Of a stretch of 64,000 nt of DNA, positions 8,658 to 15,997 are shown one piece after another (positions within the stretch are counted from its first letter, which is position 1; the number at the start of each line of letters is the position of its first letter). Under the pieces are notes generated by a model. That model worked only from the letters and a program-made list of their open reading frames with translations. It was not told where the DNA came from and did no database searches. The position numbers and the translations under genes are program-made. Location of the stretch: positions 868,001-932,000 of the forward strand of contig CAVVVI010000002.1 in the NCBI GenBank assembly GCA_963751795.1, given 5' to 3'. This DNA comes from BOG-908 sp963751795 (GTDB taxonomy: Bacteria > Pseudomonadota > Alphaproteobacteria > Acetobacterales > Acetobacteraceae).

Positions 8658-8684
8658 GCCGCCCTCATCGACCACCTTGACGGG

Positions 8685-10112
8685 ATGGTCGCACTCACCC
8701 GCCCCAAGCCCGACATCCTCGCCCGCCGCGACGAGATCATCGCTGCCCTGCAGCGTATCGTGCCCGGCGACGGCGTAATCGCCGAGGCCAGGCGGCTGAA
8801 ACCCTACGAAACCGATGGCCTCTCGGCCTACCGTCAGCCGCCGCTCGCCGTGGTGCTGCCGGAGAGCACCGAGCAGGTGGCCGCCCTGATGCGGTACTGC
8901 AGCAGCGTCGGCCTGCGGGTGATCCCGCGCGGCGCCGGCACGTCGCTGGCCGGCGGCGCGCTGCCGCTGGAAGACGCGGTGGTGGTGGGCATGATGCGCA
9001 TGAACGCGGTGCTCGACATCGACTATGCCGACCGCTGCGCCACCGTGCAGGCCGGCGTGACGAACCTCGCGATCACCGGTGCGGTGGCCGCCGAAGGCTT
9101 CTTCTACGCGCCCGACCCCTCCAGCCAGCTGGCCTGCATGATCGGCGGCAATGTGGGGATGAATTCCGGCGGCGCGCACTGCCTGAAATACGGTGTCACG
9201 GCGAACAATTTGCTCGGCCTGCGCATCGTCACCATCGACGGCGAAGTGATCGATATCGGCGGCGCGCATTTGGACGCTGCCGGCTACGATTGGCTGGGCC
9301 TGATCACCGGTAGCGAAGGCATGCTGGCCATGGTGACCGAGGTGACCGTGCGCATCCTGCGTGCGCCGGAAGGCGCGCGGGCCATGCTGGTGGGTTACGG
9401 CAGCAACGAGGTGGCCGGCGCCTGCGTGGACGCCATCATCGGCGCTGGCATCATCCCGGTGGCACTCGAGTTCATGGACCGCCCGGCTATCCATGCCTGC
9501 GAGGCCTTCGCCCATGCCGGCTACCCGATGGATGCCGAAGCGATGCTGATCATCGAGGTGGAAGGCAGCGTCGCCGAGCAGGACGCGCTGCTGGCGCGCA
9601 TCGGCGCGATCTGCGAGCAGTTCGACCCCGTCAGCCTGCGCATCTCGCAATCGGCCGAGGAGAGTGCGGCCATCTGGAAAGGCCGCAAGGGCGCGTTCGG
9701 CGCCGTAGGCCGGATCAGCCCCGATTATCTGTGCATGGACGGCACCATCCCCACCAGCCGCCTCGCCGAAACGCTGCGCCGCATCGGCGAGATGACCGAC
9801 GCGGCGCGCCTGAAAGTCTGCAACATCTTCCACGCCGGCGACGGCAACCTGCACCCGCTGATCATGTTCGATGCCAACGATCCGGACAGCTTCCACCGCG
9901 CCGAAGTGCTGGGTGCCGACATTCTGAAACTCTGCGTCGAAGTGGGCGGCTGCCTGACGGGTGAGCACGGGGTCGGCGTGGAAAAGCGCGACCTGATGAG
10001 CGTGCAGTTCACCGCGCCGGAGCTGGATCAGCAGCGCGCGCTGAAGAGTGCGTTCGATCCGGGGTGGTTGTTAAATCCGGCGAAGGTTTTTCCGTTGTTG
10101 GCGGATGCGTAG
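8685..10112 (+). CDS. glcD: Glycolate oxidase FAD-linked subunit GlcD
   Basis: 475 residues, FAD-linked oxidase of the VAO/PCMH fold. The FAD-binding domain has VIPRGAGTSLAGGALP and the DPSSQLACMIGGNVGMNSGG segment (residues about 143-163); the C-terminal cap ends with HAGDGNLHPLI and GEHGVGVEKRDL, which are diagnostic for GlcD and D-lactate dehydrogenases. With GlcE and GlcF it oxidises glycolate (or D-lactate) to the 2-oxoacid and passes electrons to the quinone pool. It is first of a glcD-glcE-glcF-TPR unit. The gap to glcE (142 nt) is filled by a paired AT-rich repeat rather than ordinary leader. Confidence 0.95.
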   Translation: MVALTRPKPDILARRDEIIAALQRIVPGDGVIAEARRLKPYETDGLSAYRQPPLAVVLPESTEQVAALMRYCSSVGLRVIPRGAGTSLAGGALPLEDAVVVGMMRMNAVLDIDYADRCATVQAGVTNLAITGAVAAEGFFYAPDPSSQLACMIGGNVGMNSGGAHCLKYGVTANNLLGLRIVTIDGEVIDIGGAHLDAAGYDWLGLITGSEGMLAMVTEVTVRILRAPEGARAMLVGYGSNEVAGACVDAIIGAGIIPVALEFMDRPAIHACEAFAHAGYPMDAEAMLIIEVEGSVAEQDALLARIGAICEQFDPVSLRISQSAEESAAIWKGRKGAFGAVGRISPDYLCMDGTIPTSRLAETLRRIGEMTDAARLKVCNIFHAGDGNLHPLIMFDANDPDSFHRAEVLGADILKLCVEVGGCLTGEHGVGVEKRDLMSVQFTAPELDQQRALKSAFDPGWLLNPAKVFPLLADA

Positions 10113-10250
10113 GGAAGGCCTTCTTTTTTGAAAAAAAGAAGCAAAAAACTTTTATCTGTTAGCTGCAGGACCGCGCGTGTTTGCCTGGCACTGCGCGCCC
10201 TCGGAGATAAAAGTTTTTTGGTTCTTTTTTTCAAAAAAGAACTGCTTGCC
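10113..10250. repeat. Paired AT-rich palindromic repeat between glcD and glcE (locus A)
   Basis: Left arm 10113-10156 starts one base after the glcD stop; right arm 10206-10250 ends 4 nt before the glcE ATG. Each arm holds its own palindrome (left CTTC...GAAG, right GTTC...GAAC around T and A runs). The arms are near-perfect inverted complements of each other, for example CTTTTATC at 10149-10156 against GATAAAAG at 10206-10213, around a GC-rich spacer of 49 nt. No coding sequence or transposase is present. Related copies lie at four other places in the window. Confidence 0.85.
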
Positions 10251-10254
10251 TCCT

Positions 10255-11439
10255 ATGCTTGAGCCCGCCACCGAAACAGAACTCTCCACCGCCATAGCGG
10301 AAGCCGCCGGCGAACCGCTGCTCATCCAGGGCGCCGGCACCAAGGTCGGCATGTTGCGCCCCGTGCAGGCCGCCCGCAGTCTCAGCACGCGCGCGCTGAC
10401 CGGCGCCACGCTGTACGCGCCCAAGGAGCTGGTGTTTTCCGCCCGCAGCGGCACGCCGGTGCGGGCCATCGAGGCGATGCTCGCCGAGCACGGCCAGCAT
10501 CTGATCGCCGAGCCGCCGGATTACGCGGCCTTGCTGGGCACCACGCCCGGCACGCAGACGCTGGGCGGCATGGTGGCCACCAATCTGTCCGGCCCGCGCC
10601 GTGTCGCCTGGGGCGCGGTGCGCGACCATGTATTGGGCCTGCGCGCGGTCGATGGCACCGGCACGCCGCGCCGCTCCGGCGGGCGGGTGCTGAAGAACGT
10701 GACCGGGCTGGATATCTGCAAGCTGCTGACCGGCAGCCATGGCACGCTTGGCGTGATTACCGAGGTGACGTTGAAGGTGCTGCCGGCGCCGGAGGCCAGC
10801 GGCTCGCTGGTGCTGGCCGGGCTCGATGCCACGCAAGGCGTGGCCGCGCTGGCGGCGGCGCTGGGCAGCCCGTATGGCGTGTCGGGTGCGGCCTGGCTGC
10901 CGGCCGAAGCGGCGGCGCTGATCGGGATGGGCGGCCCGGTGGCGCTGATCCGCATGGAGGAGTTCCGCACCAGCGTCGCCTACCGGCTCGGGCGGCTGCA
11001 GGTGGAGCTGGCCCGTTTCGGCGCGCCTGCGATGCTGGACGAGGCAGCGAGCCGCGCTGCCTGGGCCGCGATACGCGATGCCGCCGTGCTGCCCGCGACC
11101 CCCGACGATGCGGTATGGCGCATCTCCGTCCGCCCCTCCCGCGGGCCTGCGGTGCTGGCGGCGGCCGAAGAAGCGGGCGCGCGTGGCTACCTCGATTGGG
11201 GTGGCGGACTGGTGATGCTGGCGGGGCCTGCCACCGAGGTGGCGCATCGCCATGTGACGCAGATGGTGGCGGAAGCGGGCGGCGTGTGGACGCTGCTGCG
11301 TGGGCCGGAGCCGCTGCGCGCGGCCGTCGATGTGGTGCCGCGCGAGCCGGCGCCCTTGGCGGCGATTGCGCGGCGGGTGAAGGCAGTGATGGATCCGGGG
11401 GGGATCCTCAATCCTGGGCGGTTGGTGGCGGGGATGTAG
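10255..11439 (+). CDS. glcE: Glycolate oxidase subunit GlcE (FAD-binding)
   Basis: 394 residues beginning MLEPATETELSTAIAEAAGE. It is a shortened VAO-fold FAD-binding protein: LLIQGAGTKVG and TTPGTQTLGGMVATNLSGPR are the pyrophosphate-binding stretches, GSHGTLGVITEVTLKVLP is the family signature, and the end DPGGILNPGRL is typical of GlcE. It forms the glycolate oxidase complex with GlcD and GlcF. The frame opens 26 codons earlier but that part is the repeat. No recognisable Shine-Dalgarno precedes the ATG, because the repeat arm abuts it (GCTTGCCTCCT-ATG); this is unusual for the window. Confidence 0.93.
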   Translation: MLEPATETELSTAIAEAAGEPLLIQGAGTKVGMLRPVQAARSLSTRALTGATLYAPKELVFSARSGTPVRAIEAMLAEHGQHLIAEPPDYAALLGTTPGTQTLGGMVATNLSGPRRVAWGAVRDHVLGLRAVDGTGTPRRSGGRVLKNVTGLDICKLLTGSHGTLGVITEVTLKVLPAPEASGSLVLAGLDATQGVAALAAALGSPYGVSGAAWLPAEAAALIGMGGPVALIRMEEFRTSVAYRLGRLQVELARFGAPAMLDEAASRAAWAAIRDAAVLPATPDDAVWRISVRPSRGPAVLAAAEEAGARGYLDWGGGLVMLAGPATEVAHRHVTQMVAEAGGVWTLLRGPEPLRAAVDVVPREPAPLAAIARRVKAVMDPGGILNPGRLVAGM

Positions 11440-11442
11440 GTA

Positions 11443-11581
11443 AGGAAGGCCTTCTTTTCTGGAGAAAAGAAGCAAAAGACTTTTACTCCGCTGTCGCGCG
11501 CTGATCGATAAACGCGCGCGTTGCCGGATCGAACAGTGCAAAAGTTTTTTGGTCCTTTTTTTCAAAAAAGGACTGCTTGCC
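11443..11581. repeat. Paired AT-rich palindromic repeat between glcE and glcF (locus B)
   Basis: Left arm 11443-11485 starts 3 nt after the glcE stop; right arm 11538-11581 ends 23 nt before the glcF ATG. The left inner hairpin has stem CTTCTTTTCT with its complement, the right has GTCC...GGAC. The spacer contains CGCTGTCGCG (11489-11498), which recurs beside the single arm at 50186-50195. It is the same family as 10113-10250, so both internal junctions of the glc operon carry one copy. Confidence 0.85.
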
Positions 11582-11604
11582 TAAGCCTTCTCCGGATCAA
11601 AGAC

Positions 11605-12915
11605 ATGCAAACCAACTTCACCGACCAGCAGCTCGCCGATCCAGACACCGCCAGCAGCAACGAAATCCTGCGCACCTGCGTGCATTGCGGCATGTGCACC
11701 GCCACCTGCCCAACCTTCCTGCTGCTGGGCGACGAGTTGGATTCGCCGCGCGGCCGCATCTACCTGATGAAGGAGATGCTGGAGGGCGGCCGGCCTGCCA
11801 CCGAGGAGGTGGTGCGGCATGTGGATCGCTGCCTGTCGTGCCTGTCGTGCATGACGACCTGCCCGTCGGGCGTGAACTACATGCATCTGGTCGATCACGC
11901 GCGGCGCTACATCGAGGAAACGTACGAGCGCCCGCCCAGCGAACGCGCGCTGCGGTGGGTGCTGAGCCGGGTGTTGCCCAACGCGGCCCTGTTCCGCGTT
12001 TCCATGACCGCGGCGCGGCTGGCCCGGCCACTGGCGGGGCTGATTCCGGGCCAGAGCATGCTGGCGCAGCGGCTGCGGGCCATGCTGCGCCTGGCGCCGG
12101 GGCGCCTGCCGCCGCCCAGTGCGATGCAGCGGCCGCAAAGCCATCCGGCCGAAGGACAGCGTCGCGCGCGCGTGGCGCTGCTGACCGGTTGCGCGCAGAA
12201 GACGCTGGCGCCATCCATCAACGAGGCAACGGTGCGGCTGCTGACGCGACTGGGCGCCGAGGTGGTGATCGCACCGGGCGTGGGCTGCTGCGGCGCGCTC
12301 ACGCATCACATGGGCCGGCACGACGATGCGATGGCGGCCGCGCGCGCCGCGATCGACGGCTGGTGGAACGCTATCGAGCAGGGCGGGCTGGACGCCATCG
12401 TCATCAACACGTCGGGCTGCGGCACCACGGTGAAGGATTACGGCTTCATGTTCCGTGAGGAGCCGGAGCCCTGGCGCAGCCGTGCGGCCGCCATCTCCGC
12501 GCGCGCGCAGGACGTGACGGAGTTCATTGCCGGGCTCGGCTACGAGCCGACGCGCGCGGCGCCGGAGCTGCGCGTGGCCTATCACAGCGCCTGCAGCCTG
12601 CAGCACGGCCAAGGCGTGACCGATGCGCCGAAGACGCTGCTGCGCGCGGCGGGGTTCACCGTCGTCGAGCCGGCCGAGCCGCATATCTGCTGCGGCTCGG
12701 CCGGGATTTACAATATCGTGCAGCCGGAGATCGCCGGCCGGCTGCGTGACCGCAAGCTGGCCAATCTGGCGCGCACGCGGCCGGATGTGGTGGCGGCCGG
12801 CAATATCGGCTGCCTCACCCAGCTGGGCGGTGGCGGCGTGCCGGTGGTGCACACGGTGGAGCTGCTGGACTGGATGGCAGGCGGCCCGCGCCCCGCAGCG
12901 CTGGGCGCCCCCTGA
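11605..12915 (+). CDS. glcF: Glycolate oxidase iron-sulfur subunit GlcF
   Basis: 436 residues. Two ferredoxin-type [4Fe-4S] motifs are visible: CVHCGMCTATCP (Cys25, 28, 31, 35) and CLSCLSCMTTCP (Cys76, 79, 82, 86). Two CCG-type domains follow (GVGCCGALTHH and HICCGSAGIYN), as in heterodisulfide-reductase-like electron carriers. GlcF takes electrons from the flavin subunits to the respiratory chain at the membrane. The Met at 11605 was chosen because the 28 upstream codons of the frame are repeat sequence. Its stop overlaps the next ATG by one base (TGATG). Confidence 0.95.
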   Translation: MQTNFTDQQLADPDTASSNEILRTCVHCGMCTATCPTFLLLGDELDSPRGRIYLMKEMLEGGRPATEEVVRHVDRCLSCLSCMTTCPSGVNYMHLVDHARRYIEETYERPPSERALRWVLSRVLPNAALFRVSMTAARLARPLAGLIPGQSMLAQRLRAMLRLAPGRLPPPSAMQRPQSHPAEGQRRARVALLTGCAQKTLAPSINEATVRLLTRLGAEVVIAPGVGCCGALTHHMGRHDDAMAAARAAIDGWWNAIEQGGLDAIVINTSGCGTTVKDYGFMFREEPEPWRSRAAAISARAQDVTEFIAGLGYEPTRAAPELRVAYHSACSLQHGQGVTDAPKTLLRAAGFTVVEPAEPHICCGSAGIYNIVQPEIAGRLRDRKLANLARTRPDVVAAGNIGCLTQLGGGGVPVVHTVELLDWMAGGPRPAALGAP

Positions 12916-13451
12916 TGCGACGGCTGGCGCTGCTGGGTGCGCTGATGCTGGCGGCCGCGGCACCCGCGCCATCCGACAAGGCGGCGCCGCTGCTCGATGC
13001 GCTGGCCCGCGCGCCCACCGAGCGCCAGGCCGCGATCCTGGAGCGGCAGATCGGCGAAGTGTGGCGCCAGGCCGTCTCCCCGGCGGTGCAGCTGCTGGCC
13101 GACCGCGCCGTGCAGGCGATGGCACAGCACGATCCGCGCACCGCCATCGGCGATCTGGATGCCGCACTCGATCTGCAGGCCGACCAGGCGCTGCTGTGGC
13201 GGCTGCATGCCGAGGCGCGGTTCGCCAATGGCGACAGCGCCGGTGCCACGGCCGACCTGGCCCAGGCGCTGGCGCGCGAGCCGCGGTGTTTTCCGGCATT
13301 GGCCGATTTGTCCCGGGTAGCCGAGGCGAGCGGCCACAAGGCGCGCGCATTGCAGGCGTGGCAGAGGCTGCTGGCGATCGACCCCAAGGTGGCCAACGGC
13401 GCGGCACGGCTGGGCAAGCTCGAGAACCTGGTCTCCGGCCAGGCGCTCTGA
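12915..13451 (+). CDS. Secreted TPR-type protein, last gene of the glc unit
   Basis: 178 residues with a short signal peptide (MRRLALLGALMLAAAAPAPS). Helical repeats about 34 residues apart (for example AIGDLDAALDLQADQALLWRL and ADLAQALAREPRCFPALADL) match tetratricopeptide repeats, residues about 75-170. It is probably a periplasmic protein-protein interaction module. Translational coupling to glcF (TGATG overlap) says it is made with GlcDEF. TPR genes of this sort are often found next to glcDEF in this group, but a role in the oxidase is inference. Confidence 0.75.
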   Translation: MRRLALLGALMLAAAAPAPSDKAAPLLDALARAPTERQAAILERQIGEVWRQAVSPAVQLLADRAVQAMAQHDPRTAIGDLDAALDLQADQALLWRLHAEARFANGDSAGATADLAQALAREPRCFPALADLSRVAEASGHKARALQAWQRLLAIDPKVANGAARLGKLENLVSGQAL

Positions 13452-13460
13452 ACGACCGCG

Positions 13461-14156
13461 CTACTTGCCTGGTGCCACCAGGGTAATGTCGGCGCGGTCG
13501 GCCGAGGCCTGGCCGATGTCCAGTGCGCCCTTGGCGACGGCGCGTATGCGATCCGACACCACGCCGGCCTGGATCATCACCGCGCGCGCTGCCAGCGCGC
13601 GGTCCAGCGACAGGCGGCGGGCGGTGGACGGGTCATCGGCCGGGCTGGGTGCCCAGGCGGTGATCTGCACGATGAGCGCCGGGTTGGCCACGGCGCGGGC
13701 GGCCAGGCCCTGCACGGCGGCCAGCGTGGCCGGGTTCAGGTCCGATCCGCCAGGCCCGAAGGTGATGCGCGTGCCGCTGTCCAGCGGCAGCACCAGCCCT
13801 GGCGCATCGGCCCGCACCGGCACCGGTGGCGGGGGCGGGGGCTTGTGGGCCGGCATGGTGAAGGCGGGCGGCTGGATCACCGGGTTGGCCGGGGGTGCGG
13901 CCGGCAGGCGCGGCGCGGTCAGGCGCGGCCTGGTGGGTGCCGCGTGCGCGGGGGCAGCGTGGCTGGTGTGCGGATGGCGCGGTTTGACCGCTGCGGTGGC
14001 CGGTGTGGCGGGGGTGGCCGGCGTCGGCGCCAGCTGGTCCAACGCGCGGTCGTCCGTGCTCACCTGCCCGGCTGCCGGGGTCGCCAGTAGGCAGGCCAGC
14101 ACCAGCCAGGCGGCGCCGACGCCCCAGTGCCGCGAAGCCGCCGCTGCAAGCCGCAT
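13461..14156 (-). CDS. OmpA-like domain protein with proline/alanine-rich linker
   Basis: 231 residues. A signal peptide (MRLAAAASRHWGVGAAWLVL to TPAAG) precedes about 85 residues of low-complexity Pro/Ala/Thr sequence (APTPATPATPATAAV, PPPPPPVPV) and then a C-terminal domain of about 110 residues resembling the OmpA/MotB peptidoglycan-binding fold: ITFGPGGSDLNPATLAAV, LSLDRALAARAVMIQAGV and a RADITLVAPGK ending. Such proteins tether the outer membrane to peptidoglycan. It is convergent with the TPR gene, 9 nt apart. Confidence 0.75.
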   Translation of the reverse strand: MRLAAAASRHWGVGAAWLVLACLLATPAAGQVSTDDRALDQLAPTPATPATPATAAVKPRHPHTSHAAPAHAAPTRPRLTAPRLPAAPPANPVIQPPAFTMPAHKPPPPPPVPVRADAPGLVLPLDSGTRITFGPGGSDLNPATLAAVQGLAARAVANPALIVQITAWAPSPADDPSTARRLSLDRALAARAVMIQAGVVSDRIRAVAKGALDIGQASADRADITLVAPGK

Positions 14157-14176
14157 CGTCACCCCCGGGCCGCCGC

Positions 14177-15028
14177 CTAGCTGCCCGCCGGGAAATCCGC
14201 GCCCAGGCTGGCGCTTTCCCATTTGTCGATCTCGGCGCCGAACGCGGCCAGCTTCGCGCGCACGATATCGACGGCCATCTTGCCCAGCAGCAGATGCAGC
14301 GGCGGCTCGGGGCTTTCCACGGCGGCCACGATGGCGTGCGCGGCACGCACCGGATCGCCCTGCTGGCTGCCGGAATAGCCGTTGATCTGGCGCCGCCGCT
14401 TGCCGGCCGTCTCCGCATAGGCCTCGATGTCCTGCTTGGGCATCTTCAGCGACCGGCCGGCCCAGTCGGTGCGGAACGGGCCGGGCTCGACGATCGTCAC
14501 ACCCAGGCCGAGCGGCTTGATCTCGCCGGCCAGCGCTTCGGACAGGCCTTCGACGGCGAACTTGCTGGCGTTGTAGTAACCCACACCCGGAAAGCCCACG
14601 AGCCCGCCCTGGGAGGACAGGTTGACGATGTGGCCGCGGCCACGCGCGCGCATGCCGGGCAGCACGGCCTTGGTCATCGCGATCAGGCCGAATACGTTGG
14701 CCTCGAATTGCGCGCGCACGTCCTCGTCGTCGCCTTCCTCGATGGCGGCCATGTAGCCGTAGCCGGCATTGTTCACGAGCACGTCGATGGCGCCGAATTT
14801 CGCCTCGGTGGCGCGCACTGCCTCAGCCACCTGCGCCGGCTGCGTCACGTCCAGCGCCAGCGCCAGCGCGTGCTCGGGGAAGGCGTCAGCCAGATCCTGC
14901 ACGCGGGCGGCGTCACGCGCGGTCACCACGGCGCGCCCGCCGCGCTCGAGGATCACGCGCGCGATTTCGCGGCCGAAACCGGTCGAGCAGCCGGTGATGA
15001 ACCAGATTGCGGTCTTGTCGATGGCCAT
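14177..15028 (-). CDS. Short-chain dehydrogenase/reductase (SDR)
   Basis: 283 residues, classical SDR. The NAD(P)-binding glycine motif is TGCSTGFGREIA; the structural NNAG is in DVLVNNAGYGY; catalytic Ser and the YxxxK pair appear in IVNLSSQGG and YYNASKFAVEG; PGPFRTDW follows. An Arg at the end of the second strand (VTARDAARV) suggests NADP(H) preference. The substrate is not readable. It lies upstream of, and on the same strand as, the OmpA-like gene with 20 nt between, so the two may be co-transcribed. Confidence 0.92.
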   Translation of the reverse strand: MAIDKTAIWFITGCSTGFGREIARVILERGGRAVVTARDAARVQDLADAFPEHALALALDVTQPAQVAEAVRATEAKFGAIDVLVNNAGYGYMAAIEEGDDEDVRAQFEANVFGLIAMTKAVLPGMRARGRGHIVNLSSQGGLVGFPGVGYYNASKFAVEGLSEALAGEIKPLGLGVTIVEPGPFRTDWAGRSLKMPKQDIEAYAETAGKRRRQINGYSGSQQGDPVRAAHAIVAAVESPEPPLHLLLGKMAVDIVRAKLAAFGAEIDKWESASLGADFPAGS

Positions 15029-15124
15029 GGTGGTCGCTCCATTCGTCGGTTGGTTTGATCGGCGAGGCCGATGGCCGGCTGGCGCCGTGCCGTCGCCGGG
15101 TAATGTGGCCGGGCTGGCGGCGAA

Positions 15125-15997
15125 TCAGCTCGCCTTCTTGCGCGCCGGCATTTTCTTGGTGGCGGGTTTGGCCGCCGGCTTGGCGGGTGGCTTGGCCTTG
15201 GCGGCCGGCTTGCCCTCCATTTGCCCCAGGCTGCGCTTCAGTGCGGCCATGAGATCGATCACGTTGCCCTTCTCCGGCGCCGCCTCGGCCGCCGGCTTGA
15301 AACCGGCGCCCTTGATCTTGGCCTGGATCACCTCGCGCAGCCGCCCCTCGTAGCGGTCGTCCAGATCGGTCGGCTCGAACGCCTTGGACTGCCGCTCGAT
15401 CAGCTGAGTCGCGAGCTTCACCATGTCTAGGTCCGGCTTGTCCTTCGGCACCGTCTCGAACAGCCGCGCGGGGTTGGCGACGTCGCGCGTCTCGTACAGC
15501 GTGTGCACGATCAGGCCGCGATCCATCGGCATGATCGCCACCGCGCGTTCGCGGCGGGAGATGACGATGCGCGACAGCGCCACCGTCTTGGCCTGCCGGA
15601 TCGCGTCGCGCAACACGACGTACACGTCGGTCGCGGAATCGCCGTCCGGCGCCATGTAATAGCTGGTGTCGTAATAGACCGGGTCGATGCTGTCGGCCGT
15701 GACGAACTTGTCCACCGTCAGCGTGCTGGAGCTCTCGATGCGCGCTTTCTCGAAATCCTCGTCGTCGAGCAGCACGTACTGGTCCTTCTCGAACTCGTAG
15801 CCGCGCGCGAGGTTTTTGCGCTGCAGCTCCTCGTCGGTCTGCGCATCGAGCGTCACCATGCGTACGCGGTTGCCGGTTTTCGGGTTGATGAAATTGAAGT
15901 GCAGGTTGGCCGTCTCGCGATGTGCGGTGTACAGCGCCACCGGGCAGGAGACGAGGGCGAGGCGCAGATGCCCGCGCCAGATCGGGCGTTCAGCCAT
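15125..15997 (-). CDS. ku: Non-homologous end-joining protein Ku
   Basis: 290 residues. The bacterial Ku core is clear (MAERPIWRGHLRLALVSCPV, NFINPKTGNRV, YYDTSYYMAPDG, KDKPDLDMVKLATQLI). Ku forms a homodimer ring that threads onto double-strand break ends and recruits LigD. The C-terminal tail from about residue 260 is a lysine/alanine/proline repeat (KPAAKAKPPAKPAAKP), the non-specific DNA-binding extension seen in many bacterial Ku proteins. The start ATG overlaps the ligD coding end by 8 nt, so ku is translated from the ligD-ku transcript. Confidence 0.96.
   Translation of the reverse strand: MAERPIWRGHLRLALVSCPVALYTAHRETANLHFNFINPKTGNRVRMVTLDAQTDEELQRKNLARGYEFEKDQYVLLDDEDFEKARIESSSTLTVDKFVTADSIDPVYYDTSYYMAPDGDSATDVYVVLRDAIRQAKTVALSRIVISRRERAVAIMPMDRGLIVHTLYETRDVANPARLFETVPKDKPDLDMVKLATQLIERQSKAFEPTDLDDRYEGRLREVIQAKIKGAGFKPAAEAAPEKGNVIDLMAALKRSLGQMEGKPAAKAKPPAKPAAKPATKKMPARKKAS

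Noticed and set aside
10113..11581. Insertion sequence or MITE left by a transposase
   Set aside because: No transposase, no target-site duplication seen, and the arms differ by compensatory changes rather than being identical copies. A MITE origin remains possible but is not shown.
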